Positions 26,032 to 35,186 of a DNA stretch of 64,000 bases are shown here, in pieces. Source of the DNA: Pseudomonas sp. 21 (GTDB taxonomy: Bacteria; Pseudomonadota; Gammaproteobacteria; Pseudomonadales; Pseudomonadaceae). The notes beneath the pieces were generated by a model. It was not told where the DNA came from and made no database searches. It saw only the letters and a program-made list of their open reading frames with translations. Position 1 is the stretch's first letter. The number at the start of each line of letters is the position of its first letter. The stretch spans positions 285,235 to 349,234 of the forward strand of contig NZ_JYOA01000001.1 of assembly GCF_000955805.1 (NCBI RefSeq), in the 5' to 3' direction. A program made the position numbers and the translations under genes.

Positions 26032-26559
26032 ATGGGTTTTGAACAACTAGCTGGGCTACGTGACCGCCTGCGGGCTGAAAAAGAGCAGGCAAAGGCCGCT
26101 AACGAGAAGCGCCGCAAGCCGAAGACCACACCGCAGGAGAAACCTCGCGAGCAGGATCCTGCGCTGGAAGCGATCTGGCGTTTGCAGCGGCATTTTCCGT
26201 TGGCCTTCCCGGTGAATCCGGCGCCCAAGGTTCCGCTCAAGGAGGGGATTCTCAAGGATGCCGAGCAACACCTGGCGCAACTCGGGATTACCAGCGAGCA
26301 GCTCAAACTGGGCGTCGCGGCCTGGTGCAAGGGCGCCCGATACTGGGCCAGCATGGTGGAGAACGCGCCGCGCCTGGACTTGAACGGCCAGCCAGTCGGC
26401 ACCGTGACCGCCGCCCAGGCGCTGCACGCCAAGCAGCAGGCTTCCCGGCAACGCAGCCAGGAGCGCCGGAATCGCGAGAAACTGAAAAACCGCACTCCCG
26501 CCGCTGCCGCCGATACCACCGTCACCTCCGATACCACCGAGGCTCAGTCTTCGGACTGA
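26032..26559 (+). CDS. ProQ/FinO family RNA-binding protein
   Basis: A 175-residue protein with a central FinO/ProQ domain (about 48-125: RLQRHFPLAFPVNPAPKVPL; LKEGILKDA; LKLGVAAWCKGARYWASM) between a basic Lys/Arg-rich N-terminal linker and a charged, Ser/Thr-rich C-terminal tail. The family chaperones structured RNAs and 3' ends. The Shine-Dalgarno before ATG 26032 is weak. It is divergent from the tetR operon and followed by a stretch of gene remnants. Confidence 0.87.
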   Translation: MGFEQLAGLRDRLRAEKEQAKAANEKRRKPKTTPQEKPREQDPALEAIWRLQRHFPLAFPVNPAPKVPLKEGILKDAEQHLAQLGITSEQLKLGVAAWCKGARYWASMVENAPRLDLNGQPVGTVTAAQALHAKQQASRQRSQERRNREKLKNRTPAAAADTTVTSDTTEAQSSD

Positions 26560-26699
26560 ACCTGGCCGCGTACTGCACCGCATCGGCCATCACCCGGCTG
26601 GGTGACTGTCCGATGCGGCAGCCCGTTCAGGCCAGAAGCTGCCGCTGACCGCAGGCAGCTTTCGGCCAGGCGCGGAGATCGGGCAGCCCTGCCCGATTC

Positions 26700-26775
26700 G
26701 GCCCAGGCCCCCACGTTCTCCACCAGAAAGTCGATCAGCGCCCCTACCCTGGCCGGCCTCTGCGCGCGCGTGGAT
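26700..26775 (-). pseudogene. C-terminal remnant of a LysR-type regulator
   Basis: On the minus strand this reads RPARVGALIDFLVENVGAWA, the typical last segment of a LysR effector domain, with no HTH or body upstream. Directly upstream on that strand the sequence becomes the antisense of a different (hydrolase) remnant, so the gene was cut by a deletion. Low confidence in the exact limits. Confidence 0.45.
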
Positions 26776-26781
26776 ACCTAA

Positions 26782-27115
26782 CGCATTGGCGCCATCGGCA
26801 TCTGCGGCGGCGGTGCCTATACCATCCCAATGGTGCCACCAGCGGCCTGTTCTCCTGCAACAGCGCAGCGATGGCCTGGGGTGCATTCGCCCATGCCGAA
26901 ACGCTGCTGACCCAACCGCTGCTGGTGGTGAGCGGTGACAAGCCCGGAGCCTTGGTGCCTACCGCGACGGCTGGGAGATCCACGGTCGGGCAGCGTCGGC
27001 GGCCAAGCAGCTATTCCTCGCCGAAGGCTGGTCACGCGACGACCTCCAAAACAAGCCGGAACCGGTGGCCCTGGTCATGGCGGAGGTCGCGCCCTTCTTC
27101 AAGGAATACCTGTAA
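26782..27115 (+). pseudogene. Remnant of a dienelactone-hydrolase-like alpha/beta hydrolase
   Basis: The fragment starts RIGAIGICGGGAYT, a nucleophile elbow (G-x-C-x-G-G), then after a frame change LLTQPLLVVSGDKPGA, and after another WEIHGRAASAAKQLFLAEGW ... VAPFFKEYL-stop (TAA 27113). The order matches the C-terminal half of YcjY-like hydrolases, but at least two frameshifts and a missing N-terminus make it non-functional. Confidence 0.6.
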
Positions 27116-27145
27116 TCCTCGCGAATCGCAGACGCGAAGCGCCTC

Positions 27146-27468
27146 ATGAACAATGCCCTCATCCTCGGTGCCACCGGGAAGATCGCTTCGTGGATCGTCC
27201 GAGGGCTTGGGCAACTGGACGAGGTGCAGCAGACGCAACAGCTACTAGCCCCCGGAAAGCTCTCCGGCACGGAGCCCGGCAATGCGCGAGTGGTATCGGC
27301 AACGTGCTGGATCAGGCGCTGCCACGAGCAGTCATGGCTGGCCGGGACGTTGTCTAGGCGATGCTCAGCGGCGACGTTCTGGAGGAACGGGCACACAGCG
27401 CGATCGAGGCCATGCAGGCCGGTAACGTCAAGCGTCTGATCTTGGTCTTCTCGCTGGGCATCACGGCA
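27146..27468 (+). pseudogene. Broken NAD(P)-binding SDR-like (NmrA/atypical) gene
   Basis: It starts with ATG and MNNALILGATGKIASWIVRG, an intact Rossmann GATGxI motif, then shifts frame to VLDQALPRAVMAGRDVV, meets TAG at 27355, and continues LSGDVLEERAHSAIEAMQAG and KRLILVFSLGI. Relatives have Tyr at the stop position and continue for another hundred residues or more. Frameshift, nonsense and C-terminal loss mark it as a pseudogene. Confidence 0.65.
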
Positions 27469-27757
27469 ACGATGTCGTGCAGCATCGCCGGATCGAAGGG
27501 CTCGTCGAGAACGCGGTACGCCGGAAAGTCGCTGCTCCAGGAGCCTCCGGACCTGCCAATGATGGGTATGGGAGGCAGACACTCCGCCACCTGGCATTAG
27601 GTCGGCCCATGACTGGTGCAAAGGCGACGCAGTCGAAGCAGCACCCGGGCTTCGCCAAGCATTCCACTCATTTCATGGCCTGCCGGGCGAATTGGCTGCC
27701 TGCGGCCATACTTCATGTTCACCAACGCCTGACCGACACTCGACGGGGAGAACGTCG
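27469..27757. other. Intergenic remnant region
   Basis: No intact gene. On the minus strand about 27457-27545 reads DFPAYRVLDEPFDPAMLHDI, which is reminiscent of the end of a response-regulator receiver domain (K/E-P-F-D-P), but it is too short to call. The rest shows nothing recognisable until the Shine-Dalgarno GGGGAG before the AspT-type gene. Confidence 0.4.
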
Positions 27758-29437
27758 ATGCTTGACTTCGTGCTGCATGCATTGCGTGCCAACCCGGAAA
27801 TTGCCGTGTTTCTGGCAATCAGCCTGGGCGTATTGCTGGGTCGAATCCAACTGGGGAGTTTCCACCTGGGCTCCGTCGCCGGAGCGCTGCTCATGGGCCT
27901 GCTTATCGGACAGATCGGCATCGAGGTGCCTCATGAGCTGAAGTCGATCTTCTTCGCGTTGTTCATTTATGCGGTGGGTTTCAAGAGCGGCCCGGAGTTC
28001 TTCGGCAGCCTGAACCGAGGCACACTCAAGCTGGTGCTGCTTTCCGTAGTGCTCTGCGCTACCGCGCTGGTCACCATCCTTGTGACCGGGCGCTATTACG
28101 GCTTCGATGCTGGATTCACCGCGGGGCTCGGCGCTGGAGCACTGACCGACACCGCAATCATGGGGACGGCCAGCAGCGCCATTGCACAGCTGGCGCTCGA
28201 GGAGTCCGCGAAGTCTCAACTCAACAGCCATATGGCTGTGGCATACGCAATCACTTACTTGTTCGGGACTATTGGTCTGATTGTCTTCGTCGGAAGCATC
28301 GCGCCCAAGCTATTGCGCGTCGATCTGCGTGCTTCGGCCCGCGAGCTGGAACGCGAGCTCGGTATCGAACGGGAAGAATTCGCCATCAGCATCCCCTACA
28401 CCCGCGTGGTCGTTCGTGCTCATCAACTGGCGTGCGGGGGAATGAGCATTGCCGATATCGAAAGACTGCATCCTGCGCTCAGTGTTGAGCGCGTGGTGCG
28501 TGGCGACCGAGTCATCGAGCGCGACCCTCGGTTTCGCCTGGAGAGCGGCGATGTGGTGGGGCTCTACGCCTTGCGTGAAGCGGTAGCAGGTCTACGCGAC
28601 TGGATCGGGCCGGAAGTCGACCACTCGGAGAGCCTGTCCTTTCCTACCCGCACGGCAGACATCGTACTTACCTCGCGCAGTCTGGCCGGCAAGACTCTGC
28701 ATCAGATCAAGCGCGAGCTGGTTGGCGCTGAGCGCATGGGCTGCTACATCACCGGACTGACACGCCAGGACCTCGATCTTCCGCTGCTGCCGGATACAGT
28801 CCTGCGTCGAGGCGATGTCATCTCCCTTGTTGGCCGCCGCGCCAGCGTGGAAGCCCTGGCCGCTCAGATCGGCCGAATCAGGGAGACCAGTTACAAGAGC
28901 GACATTGCCGTCCACACCCTGGGGCTGGTGTTCGGTTCGCTGGCGGGCATGCTTTCCACCCACATCGGCATGATTCCAGTGGAGCTGGGAATTGGTGGCG
29001 GTGTCCTGCTCACCGGTTTGCTGATTGGCTGGTTCAACTCTCGCCATCCCGAGCGCGGCAATCTCCCCCCTGCCGCACAATGGGCCTTCTCTGAGTTCGG
29101 CCTCACAGCCTTTGGCGCGGTGGTTGGTCTGCTGGCCGGCCCAGCGGCGCTGGTGGCGATCCGCGACCAAGGTCTGGCGCTGGTCATTTCAGGCGCATTC
29201 GTGACCATCGTTCCGCCGCTGGTGACGCTCTATGTCGGACACTACCTGCTGCGCCTGCACCCTTTGATCCTGCTTGGTGCGCTGGCGGGAGCCCAGACCG
29301 AGGCGGCATCGATGAACAAGATCATCGAGCAATCCGGGAGTAACACGCCCGTAATCGGATTCACCGTCTGCTACGCCATTTCCAATGTCCTTCTGGCCGT
29401 GTGCGGCCCGATCATCGTTACGGTCATGACAGGCTAG
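27758..29437 (+). CDS. AspT/YidE-type transporter (AAEx family) with RCK_C domains
   Basis: A 559-residue inner-membrane protein with about five N-terminal spans (ISLGVLLGRIQLGSFHLGSV), a central cytoplasmic region of two TrkA-C-like domains (about 200-365, with LESGDVVGLYA and LRRGDVISLVG), then about six C-terminal spans (GIGGGVLLTGLLIGWF; GALAGAQTEAASMN). This is the aspartate:alanine exchanger architecture, but the substrate may be another dicarboxylate or amino acid. ATG 27758 follows GGGGAG. It is convergent with the MscS-type gene, and its base usage looks less GC-extreme than its neighbours. Confidence 0.85.
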   Translation: MLDFVLHALRANPEIAVFLAISLGVLLGRIQLGSFHLGSVAGALLMGLLIGQIGIEVPHELKSIFFALFIYAVGFKSGPEFFGSLNRGTLKLVLLSVVLCATALVTILVTGRYYGFDAGFTAGLGAGALTDTAIMGTASSAIAQLALEESAKSQLNSHMAVAYAITYLFGTIGLIVFVGSIAPKLLRVDLRASARELERELGIEREEFAISIPYTRVVVRAHQLACGGMSIADIERLHPALSVERVVRGDRVIERDPRFRLESGDVVGLYALREAVAGLRDWIGPEVDHSESLSFPTRTADIVLTSRSLAGKTLHQIKRELVGAERMGCYITGLTRQDLDLPLLPDTVLRRGDVISLVGRRASVEALAAQIGRIRETSYKSDIAVHTLGLVFGSLAGMLSTHIGMIPVELGIGGGVLLTGLLIGWFNSRHPERGNLPPAAQWAFSEFGLTAFGAVVGLLAGPAALVAIRDQGLALVISGAFVTIVPPLVTLYVGHYLLRLHPLILLGALAGAQTEAASMNKIIEQSGSNTPVIGFTVCYAISNVLLAVCGPIIVTVMTG

Positions 29438-29479
29438 GCGGTTCGTATCGGATAACGACGCGCCGTCCCTTCATCCACT

Positions 29480-31141
29480 CTAGGAAGCCGGCGAGTCGAT
29501 ATCATCGACGTCTGCCGCCGGGCGACTGGCCGGCGAGCTGTACCAGTTCTCCGGGCGCACCACCTTCTCCGCGGCAGGATCTCCCAGGTAGTGCGGCGAC
29601 ATGATCTGCACGCCGTATTCATTGAACACATCCTGGATGTGGGCATGCAGCAGGCTCAGCAGTTGCGCCCGTGGACGCGGCTCGCTGGGGATGGCTTGGG
29701 CGACCAGTCGGTATTCGGGATAGAAATCCGACAGGGCCGTCTGGAACACGCAAGGCGGTGGAACCTGCAAGATGCCATCCGTGCGCCGGGCGGCCTCGAC
29801 AAGCATCGCTTCCACCTGACGCCAGGGCGTGTCGTAGCCGATGGTGACCACGGTGTCGACGACGTAACCCTGCCCCTGGACTATCCGTGAGTAATTCTTG
29901 GTGACCGATCCGGTAATCATCGAGTTCGGCAGCGTCAGTACCTCTCCAAGGCCAGTGCGGATAGTGGTGTTGAACATACCGACTTCCGTCACCGTGCCCT
30001 CGTGGTCGCCAATGCGCACGAACTCCCCGGCACGCAGCGTCCGCGAGTAGGTCAGGATCAGGCCGGAGGCAGCCTGCCCCACGACGCTGGAAGCCCCCAG
30101 CGAGATCATGAGGCCCACGAGCACCGAAAGCCCCTTGAACGCCTCGGTACCCGAGCCAGGTAGATAGGGATAGGCCATCACAACGGCGAACAGCCAGATG
30201 GCCAGCGAGGTCAGGCGCGTCGTGGGCTGCAGGGTTTCCTGGGTCAACCAGCGAATGGTGCCGGGCCGAGCCAGTCGCTCCAGCAGCCTTTTGCTGAATC
30301 CGCTGATGCCCCGGGCGATGAAGAAGATCATCACGGCGACCGCAATGCCCGGTATCGCGCTGACGATCCCGCTGAGCAGGTAATCCAGCAGCCGGAACAG
30401 GTAGACGTCGAGGCTTTCCCCCCAGGGCCGGGTATAGGGGAACTGTGACAGCACGTAGCTGAGCCACTCATAGCTCAGCAGAAACACGACTGCCCAGAAG
30501 AACAGCCAGATCAGTCGGTCCGCCAGGTAGTACAGGTACTGCATGTCGAACAGCTGAAGTTGCCCGAACCTGATCTGTCGGGCCCGCTCGCGCATCAATT
30601 GAGGCAGCCGCCCACGCAGCTTGCGCCTGAGGAAATGCACCAGTCTCAGCAGCAGTACGTACAGGACGGTGGCAACGGCCGAGTAGCCCAGGGCCTTGAG
30701 CAGGAATCGAAGGCTGCGAGCCTGGCCGGTCTCCTCCACCACCACCTTGAGATTCGCGGCAGCCCGTGCTGCGGCCTCCTGCACGGAACCCTCCGGCGAA
30801 TCGACGTCCAGTGGCGAAACGATAAAGGCACGCCGGCCGCCCAGCAGCACCATGTAGCTGTGGAGGATGGGGGCAGTGCTGACTTGCAGGTCGTCAGTCC
30901 CTTGCAGCACATCCTCGATCACTGCCTTGGCCCGTTGCTGCCGGCCCGCCGGCGTCTCGCCCAGCAAGGTCGCGCGGAACACGACGATGCTGCGGTTGGC
31001 AATCTTCAACTCCACGGGGTCAGCGGCGACGCCCTCGGTTGCATCGGTGCCCGCCGCAGGTTCGGCGCTGACCGCAGCCGCACAGACCAACCCCAACACA
31101 ACGAGCACCAAACTGAGCCTTGCGCCGATCCAACACCCCAT
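29480..31141 (-). CDS. MscS-family mechanosensitive ion channel
   Basis: A 553-residue channel with signal peptide (ARLSLVLVVLGLVCAAAVSA), a periplasmic domain of about 120 residues, several spans, and an MscS core: pore helix LVGLMISLGASSVVGQAASG followed by the beta domain TLRAGEFVRIGDHEGTVTEV, plus PNSMITGSVTKNYS. An in-frame TTG lies at 31192, but ATG 31141 has AAGGAG seven bases upstream and starts the signal peptide. The family releases solutes on hypo-osmotic shock. This longer form resembles MscM/YnaI-like homologues. The C-terminal tail is acidic. Confidence 0.88.
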   Translation of the reverse strand: MGCWIGARLSLVLVVLGLVCAAAVSAEPAAGTDATEGVAADPVELKIANRSIVVFRATLLGETPAGRQQRAKAVIEDVLQGTDDLQVSTAPILHSYMVLLGGRRAFIVSPLDVDSPEGSVQEAAARAAANLKVVVEETGQARSLRFLLKALGYSAVATVLYVLLLRLVHFLRRKLRGRLPQLMRERARQIRFGQLQLFDMQYLYYLADRLIWLFFWAVVFLLSYEWLSYVLSQFPYTRPWGESLDVYLFRLLDYLLSGIVSAIPGIAVAVMIFFIARGISGFSKRLLERLARPGTIRWLTQETLQPTTRLTSLAIWLFAVVMAYPYLPGSGTEAFKGLSVLVGLMISLGASSVVGQAASGLILTYSRTLRAGEFVRIGDHEGTVTEVGMFNTTIRTGLGEVLTLPNSMITGSVTKNYSRIVQGQGYVVDTVVTIGYDTPWRQVEAMLVEAARRTDGILQVPPPCVFQTALSDFYPEYRLVAQAIPSEPRPRAQLLSLLHAHIQDVFNEYGVQIMSPHYLGDPAAEKVVRPENWYSSPASRPAADVDDIDSPAS

Positions 31142-31365
31142 CCCATCGCTCCTTGGAAGCACAGCCAACCGGCCGAGAACAAACTGAATCAAGCGTAGTC
31201 AGGTTCTGGACGTCCAGGAAACGGAAGCAGGATATGTCTTGGGAAGGCCCCGCTGTCTTCGAAGCGGCCGCGGAACGAAGGCAAGGACCTGAAGGCAATC
31301 AAATGCGGCGAAGGCGATCCGGGCCCGGCATGGAAAACACAGCTCCCGGATCGGTTGCCGTCCAG

Positions 31366-32007
31366 TTACCAGCGCAGCAGTCGTGGCCCGAGCACCGCGC
31401 CCAGCCCGGTTGGCAGAAGCATGCCGAGCAAGTACCAGACGCCCCAGAACGGAATGCCCATCTCGGGACAGTGCAGGCAGTACGCCAATGTCGCCGTGGC
31501 TCCCGCCAGCAGCCCGCCGGCAGCGCCGGCAATGCGCAGACGGGTTGGCGCAAGGCCGCGCAGCGCCCAGAACACGCTGATGAAAGTCGGCACCGAGAGC
31601 AGCGCAATGTTCAGCGGACAGGTGCGCCAGGTCTTGCCCAGGACCAGGCCGGCGCGGGCTTCGGCGGGCACGCCGGCCAGCTCCACGGCGCCGCCTATCC
31701 AGACCAGAAGCACGGGCAGCGCCAGCAGCGCCCAGGCCGCGCCGCCGCCCACTCCTGGCCGCGCGACGCGGCTGTTCAGCCACAGGGCAAGGGGAGCCAG
31801 GCTGCCAGGCAGCGCCACCTTGGCCCAGAAGAGCGGCGTGCGTGCCACTTCGCCCAGGTCGGGCCGTACGCCGAAGATCGCAGTCATCAGCAGCAGCGCG
31901 CCCAAGGTGCCAGCCAGCAAGGCGACGGCGAAGCGCTTAGCCAGAGCATGACGGTCCACCGCGCCCTCGCCAGCGCTCAGCAGGTCGATCAGTTCATTGG
32001 TCTTCAT
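31366..32007 (-). CDS. nrsF: NrsF/DUF1109 family transmembrane anti-sigma factor
   Basis: A 213-residue protein with about six membrane spans and a short N-terminal cytoplasmic segment ([13 protein letters not shown]) expected to bind the sigma factor. Conserved cysteines of this family are visible: Cys 130 (WRTCP) and the C-x-x-C pair 177/180 in AYCLHCPEMG. In Caulobacter, NrsF holds SigF inactive until heavy metal or oxidant acts on such cysteines. The gene overlaps the end of the ECF sigma gene by 14 bp, fixing the pair as an operon. Confidence 0.88.
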   Translation of the reverse strand: MKTNELIDLLSAGEGAVDRHALAKRFAVALLAGTLGALLLMTAIFGVRPDLGEVARTPLFWAKVALPGSLAPLALWLNSRVARPGVGGGAAWALLALPVLLVWIGGAVELAGVPAEARAGLVLGKTWRTCPLNIALLSVPTFISVFWALRGLAPTRLRIAGAAGGLLAGATATLAYCLHCPEMGIPFWGVWYLLGMLLPTGLGAVLGPRLLRW

Positions 32008-32584
32008 CGCTTCGCAACCCTCGAATGATTTTCGCCAGGGCCTTGAGCCCGCGGTGGATGCCGACCTTTACGGCGGAACTGGAAAGCCCGGTCAGGCTGG
32101 CGGTTTCTTCCACCGACAGACCTTCCAGCTTCACATGGACAATCGGCAGGCGCTGCTTGTCGGGGAGCTGTTGCAGCAGCTTGCCGAGATCGCGGCTGGC
32201 CTGTGCAGGCTCGCCATCCTCGGCGGCGAACAGCTCTCCCTCGTCATCCGCCAGCGGATCGTGGAGCGCCTCCCGCCGCGCGAAGGCGCGGAAATGGTCC
32301 GCCAGCTTGTAACGCGCTATGGCCTGCACCCAGGCAGTCAATGGCTGATCGGCACGGTAGGTGTGGCGGGCATTGTGTACCGCCAGCAGCACCTCCTGCA
32401 GCAGGTCTTCGATCTCGCCGGGGCGCTGGCTCAGGCGCCGCCCCAGGAAAGCCCGCAGGTGCGTGCCGAGTGCGCCGAGAAACTCACGGTACGCCTGACC
32501 ATCGCCGTCCATGCCACGCAGCAGCAACGCCTGCAGCTGCGCCTCGCGCGCGATCAACAGTTCCTGGCTGGTAGTTCGTTGCAT
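31994..32584 (-). CDS. sigF: ECF RNA polymerase sigma factor, SigF type
   Basis: A 196-residue ECF sigma factor with sigma-2 (about 30-95, [39 protein letters not shown]) and sigma-4 (about 130-190, [20 protein letters not shown]). ATG 32584 has AGGA six bases upstream. However, an exact GTAACC-N16-CGAA element lies across this start (32600-32575). If used, the transcript would begin after the ATG, and TTG 32557 (preceded by CCAGGAACTG, 187 residues) would be the start. The partner anti-sigma follows, and the divergent bufferin operon carries the same promoter element, making it the clear target. Confidence 0.9.
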   Translation of the reverse strand: MQRTTSQELLIAREAQLQALLLRGMDGDGQAYREFLGALGTHLRAFLGRRLSQRPGEIEDLLQEVLLAVHNARHTYRADQPLTAWVQAIARYKLADHFRAFARREALHDPLADDEGELFAAEDGEPAQASRDLGKLLQQLPDKQRLPIVHVKLEGLSVEETASLTGLSSSAVKVGIHRGLKALAKIIRGLRSDEDQ

Positions 32585-32600
32585 CGGCCGTCCTGGTTAC
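32575..32600 (-). promoter_or_regulatory. SigF-type ECF promoter overlapping the sigma-factor start
   Basis: On the minus strand GTAACC (32600-32595) is followed after exactly 16 bases by CGAA (32578-32575). This equals the consensus I recall for Caulobacter SigF and the element at 32729-32754. The CGAA lies in codons 3-4 of the ATG-32584 reading frame, suggesting autoregulation from a promoter that would need a downstream start. Confidence 0.55.
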
Positions 32601-32728
32601 ACCCAAGGTGAATTCTTTCCCGGTCCCGCCCCAGCCTGCTGGCGTGCTGCTGGCCTGCGGAGAAAACAGGCCGTCGTTCAATACGTTAGGGCCACGCCGA
32701 AGAATTCTCAAAAAAATTTCGTCGCGCT

Positions 32729-32754
32729 GTAACCGGATCAGCTCCCCCGGCGAA
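32729..32754 (+). promoter_or_regulatory. SigF-type ECF promoter of the bufferin operon
   Basis: GTAACC (32729-32734), 16-bp spacer, CGAA (32751-32754), about 60 bp before the DUF2282 start codon. Exact agreement in both boxes and spacer with the element on the opposite strand at 32600-32575 makes recognition by the adjacent ECF sigma factor very likely. Confidence 0.75.
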
Positions 32755-32814
32755 CTACTCATCGAGCCGCCGGAAAGCCTTCCACGGCCCCTCAATCGAA
32801 CGGGAGACCGCACC

Positions 32815-33102
32815 ATGAAAACCCTGACCCTCGCCACCGCCGCCATCGCGCTTGCCGCCATCACCGGTAGCGCCCTGGCCGACGACATGAACACCAAGGC
32901 CAGCAATGGCGCGGCCATGGAGAAATGCTACGGCGTCGCCATGGCCGGCAAGAACGACTGCAAGGCCGGTGCGGGCACCACCTGCGCAGGCAGCGCCAAG
33001 AAGGACTACGACGGCATGCACTGGAAGAACGTCCCGGCCGGCACCTGCACCACGATCAAGACGCCCAATGGCATGGGCTCGCTGACGCCGAGCAAAGCCT
33101 GA
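32815..33102 (+). CDS. bufA: Bufferin-type RiPP precursor (DUF2282)
   Basis: A 95-residue precursor: Sec signal peptide ([22 protein letters not shown]), then a core with four cysteines at 38, 49, 57 and 78 in the family pattern [14 protein letters not shown] ... TTCAGS ... WKNVPAGTC. In bufferins the DUF692/DUF2063 enzyme pair modifies the central cysteines, and the exported product binds copper. GGGAG precedes ATG 32815. It is the first gene of a four-gene operon driven by the ECF-type promoter at 32729. Modification here is inferred from family. Confidence 0.88.
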   Translation: MKTLTLATAAIALAAITGSALADDMNTKASNGAAMEKCYGVAMAGKNDCKAGAGTTCAGSAKKDYDGMHWKNVPAGTCTTIKTPNGMGSLTPSKA

Positions 33103-33118
33103 GCCAAGGCCGCCGACC

Positions 33119-33952
33119 ATGAACGCATTCCATCAACCGGGCGCCGGGCTGGGGCTGAAGGGCGAACACTACGCCCAGGCCCTGGCCTGCTCCGCCCAGG
33201 GTCTCTGGTTCGAAGTGCATCCGGAGAACTACATGGTCGGCGGTCCCCGCCTTGCCTGGCTGGAACGAATCGCCGAACGACACCCGCTGTCGCTGCACGG
33301 GGTCTCGCTGTCCCTGGCGGCCGACACGGCACCTGACGAGGCACACCTCCGGCACCTGCGCGCGCTGGTCGAGCGCGTGCAACCGCACTTGATTTCCGAG
33401 CACCTGGCCTGGTCGACCTGGCGCGGCCAGTACCTGCCGGACCTGCTGCCCTTCCCGCGCAGCCATGCGGCCCTGGCGCGCATCACCGAGAACGTCCAGC
33501 GCACCCAGGAAGCCCTGGGCCGGCGCATCGCCATCGAGAACCCCAGTCACTACCTGCGCCTGGAGGGCCACGACTGGGACGAAATCGAATTCCTCACGGA
33601 GCTTGCGCTACGCACCGGCTGCGGCCTGCTGCTGGACGTCAACAACGTGCACGTCAGCTCGCAAAACCTCGGCTTCGATGCGAGGCGCTACCTCGACCGC
33701 TTCCCCGCGGCGGCCGTCCTCGAGATCCACCTGGCCGGATACAGCCACGACGAGGGCGGCGAACTGCTGATCGACTCCCACGATGCGCCGGTCGCCGAGC
33801 CCGTCTGGGCACTCTATGAGCACCTGATCCAGCGCATCGGCCCGAGGCCGACACTGATCGAGCGCGACGACCATCTGCCTGCCTTCGACGAGTTGCTGGC
33901 CGAGCGCGAGATCGCGCAGGCGATCCTCAACCTGGCAGAGGTGAAACCATGA
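33119..33952 (+). CDS. bufB: DUF692 multinuclear iron oxygenase (MNIO), BufB
   Basis: A 277-residue TIM-barrel enzyme. Family metal-ligand stretches are visible: LHGVSLSL (near 59-66), [31 protein letters not shown] and [14 protein letters not shown], ending with [11 protein letters not shown]. MNIOs use two or three iron ions to convert Cys residues of a precursor peptide, here the DUF2282 protein 17 bp upstream. It overlaps the DUF2063 gene by 4 bp (ATGA). Confidence 0.92.
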   Translation: MNAFHQPGAGLGLKGEHYAQALACSAQGLWFEVHPENYMVGGPRLAWLERIAERHPLSLHGVSLSLAADTAPDEAHLRHLRALVERVQPHLISEHLAWSTWRGQYLPDLLPFPRSHAALARITENVQRTQEALGRRIAIENPSHYLRLEGHDWDEIEFLTELALRTGCGLLLDVNNVHVSSQNLGFDARRYLDRFPAAAVLEIHLAGYSHDEGGELLIDSHDAPVAEPVWALYEHLIQRIGPRPTLIERDDHLPAFDELLAEREIAQAILNLAEVKP

Positions 33953-34704
33953 AAACCTCACTCGGCACCTTCCAGGATGCCTTCGTCGAAGCGCTCTACC
34001 GGCGCCCTGCTCCTGCGCTGCAAGGCGTGACCACACAGGCGGCCTTCGAGGTCTATCGCAACACCGTGTTCAAGGGCTGTGTCGACGCACTGTGCGACAA
34101 CTTCCCAACCGTCGAACGCCTGGTCGGGACGGACTGGATCCGCGCAGCGGCGGCAATTCACGCCCGCGAGGTTCCCCCGGATGACGCTCGCCTGATCCTT
34201 TATGGCGAGAGCTTTGCCGATTTCCTCACGACTTTCGAACCCGCACGTGAGCTGCCCTACCTTGGCCCCGTGGCGCGTCTGGACCGACTGTGGACAGAGG
34301 CCTTCGTCGCGCCCCAGGAAGCGATGCTGGACCTTGCCAGCCTGGCTGGCATGACCGCCTCGGACCTTGCCGCCGGCTACCTGCAACCGCGCGCCTGCGT
34401 ACGCTGGCGCTGGTTTTCCGAGCAGCCGATCTACAGCATCTGGCGTTACAACCGCGAGGCCCTGCCGATACCGGAGGAGCTGCCCTGGCAAAGTGAAGGA
34501 GCCTTGCTGGTCGGCCATGCCGAGGGCGTTGCCTGGCACGCGCTGGAAGCTGGGGGCTGCGCCTTCCTCGATGCCTGCGCGAAGGGTAGCGACCTCGGTC
34601 AGGCGTCGGCGCTGACACTGCAGGCGCATCCGGACCTCGACTTCCACGACCTGTTCGGCCGCCTCCTCGGCGCCGGCGTTTTCCGTCCCATCAACCTCGC
34701 GTGA
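33949..34704 (+). CDS. bufC: DUF2063 RiPP partner protein, BufC
   Basis: A 251-residue protein with the N-terminal DUF2063 (HvfC/BufC) domain (about 1-95: [35 protein letters not shown]). It is the precursor-binding partner of DUF692 enzymes and delivers the substrate peptide. The start codon overlaps the DUF692 stop by 4 bp, so the two are translationally coupled, consistent with an obligate complex. Confidence 0.9.
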   Translation: MKTSLGTFQDAFVEALYRRPAPALQGVTTQAAFEVYRNTVFKGCVDALCDNFPTVERLVGTDWIRAAAAIHAREVPPDDARLILYGESFADFLTTFEPARELPYLGPVARLDRLWTEAFVAPQEAMLDLASLAGMTASDLAAGYLQPRACVRWRWFSEQPIYSIWRYNREALPIPEELPWQSEGALLVGHAEGVAWHALEAGGCAFLDACAKGSDLGQASALTLQAHPDLDFHDLFGRLLGAGVFRPINLA

Positions 34705-34713
34705 GGGGCCAAC

Positions 34714-35181
34714 ATGGACATCGCTCGCACTACTCCCACCGGCACCGGCCTGCGCCAACGCTGGAATCGTATGGCCGACTTGCTGCAGCAGCTGCTCGGC
34801 GACTCGGTTCTCTGCCTGGTAGCGCGCGTCGGGATTGCCGCAACCTTCTTCCTTTCCGGGCGGACCAAGGTCGAAGGCCTCCTGACCATCACCCCGAGCA
34901 CCTATGAGCTGTTTCGCACCGAGTACATGCTGCCGCTGGTGCCTCCGCAGATCGCCGCTCACCTGGCGACCTACGCCGAACACCTCTTCCCACTGCTGCT
35001 GGTGCTGGGCCTGTGCACCCGCCTTTCGGCCCTGGCATTGCTGGGGATGACCACGGTGATCGAGGTATTCGTCTACCCGGATGCCTGGCCCACCCACCTG
35101 GTATGGGCAGGCCTGCTGCTGTTGGTGATCGGACGCGGAGCCGGCAACTGGTCGCTGGATCGCGCCCTGGGGATTCGGTAA
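34714..35181 (+). CDS. bufD: DoxX-family membrane protein, BufD
   Basis: A 155-residue DoxX protein with about four spans ([52 protein letters not shown]). DoxX proteins regularly end bufferin-type operons; the role is uncertain, possibly redox or quinone-linked. It is 9 bp after the DUF2063 gene and is followed by a hairpin. Confidence 0.87.
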   Translation: MDIARTTPTGTGLRQRWNRMADLLQQLLGDSVLCLVARVGIAATFFLSGRTKVEGLLTITPSTYELFRTEYMLPLVPPQIAAHLATYAEHLFPLLLVLGLCTRLSALALLGMTTVIEVFVYPDAWPTHLVWAGLLLLVIGRGAGNWSLDRALGIR

Positions 35182-35186
35182 TACAG

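Noticed and set aside
27457-27545. Response-regulator receiver remnant (VLDEPFDPAMLHDI)
   Set aside because: Too short and without any upstream phospho-acceptor region; kept only as a note in the intergenic entry.
26560-27757. Mobile element or prophage scar as cause of the gene remnants
   Set aside because: No transposase, integrase, terminal inverted repeats, tRNA or target duplication could be seen, so only decay and deletion are claimed.
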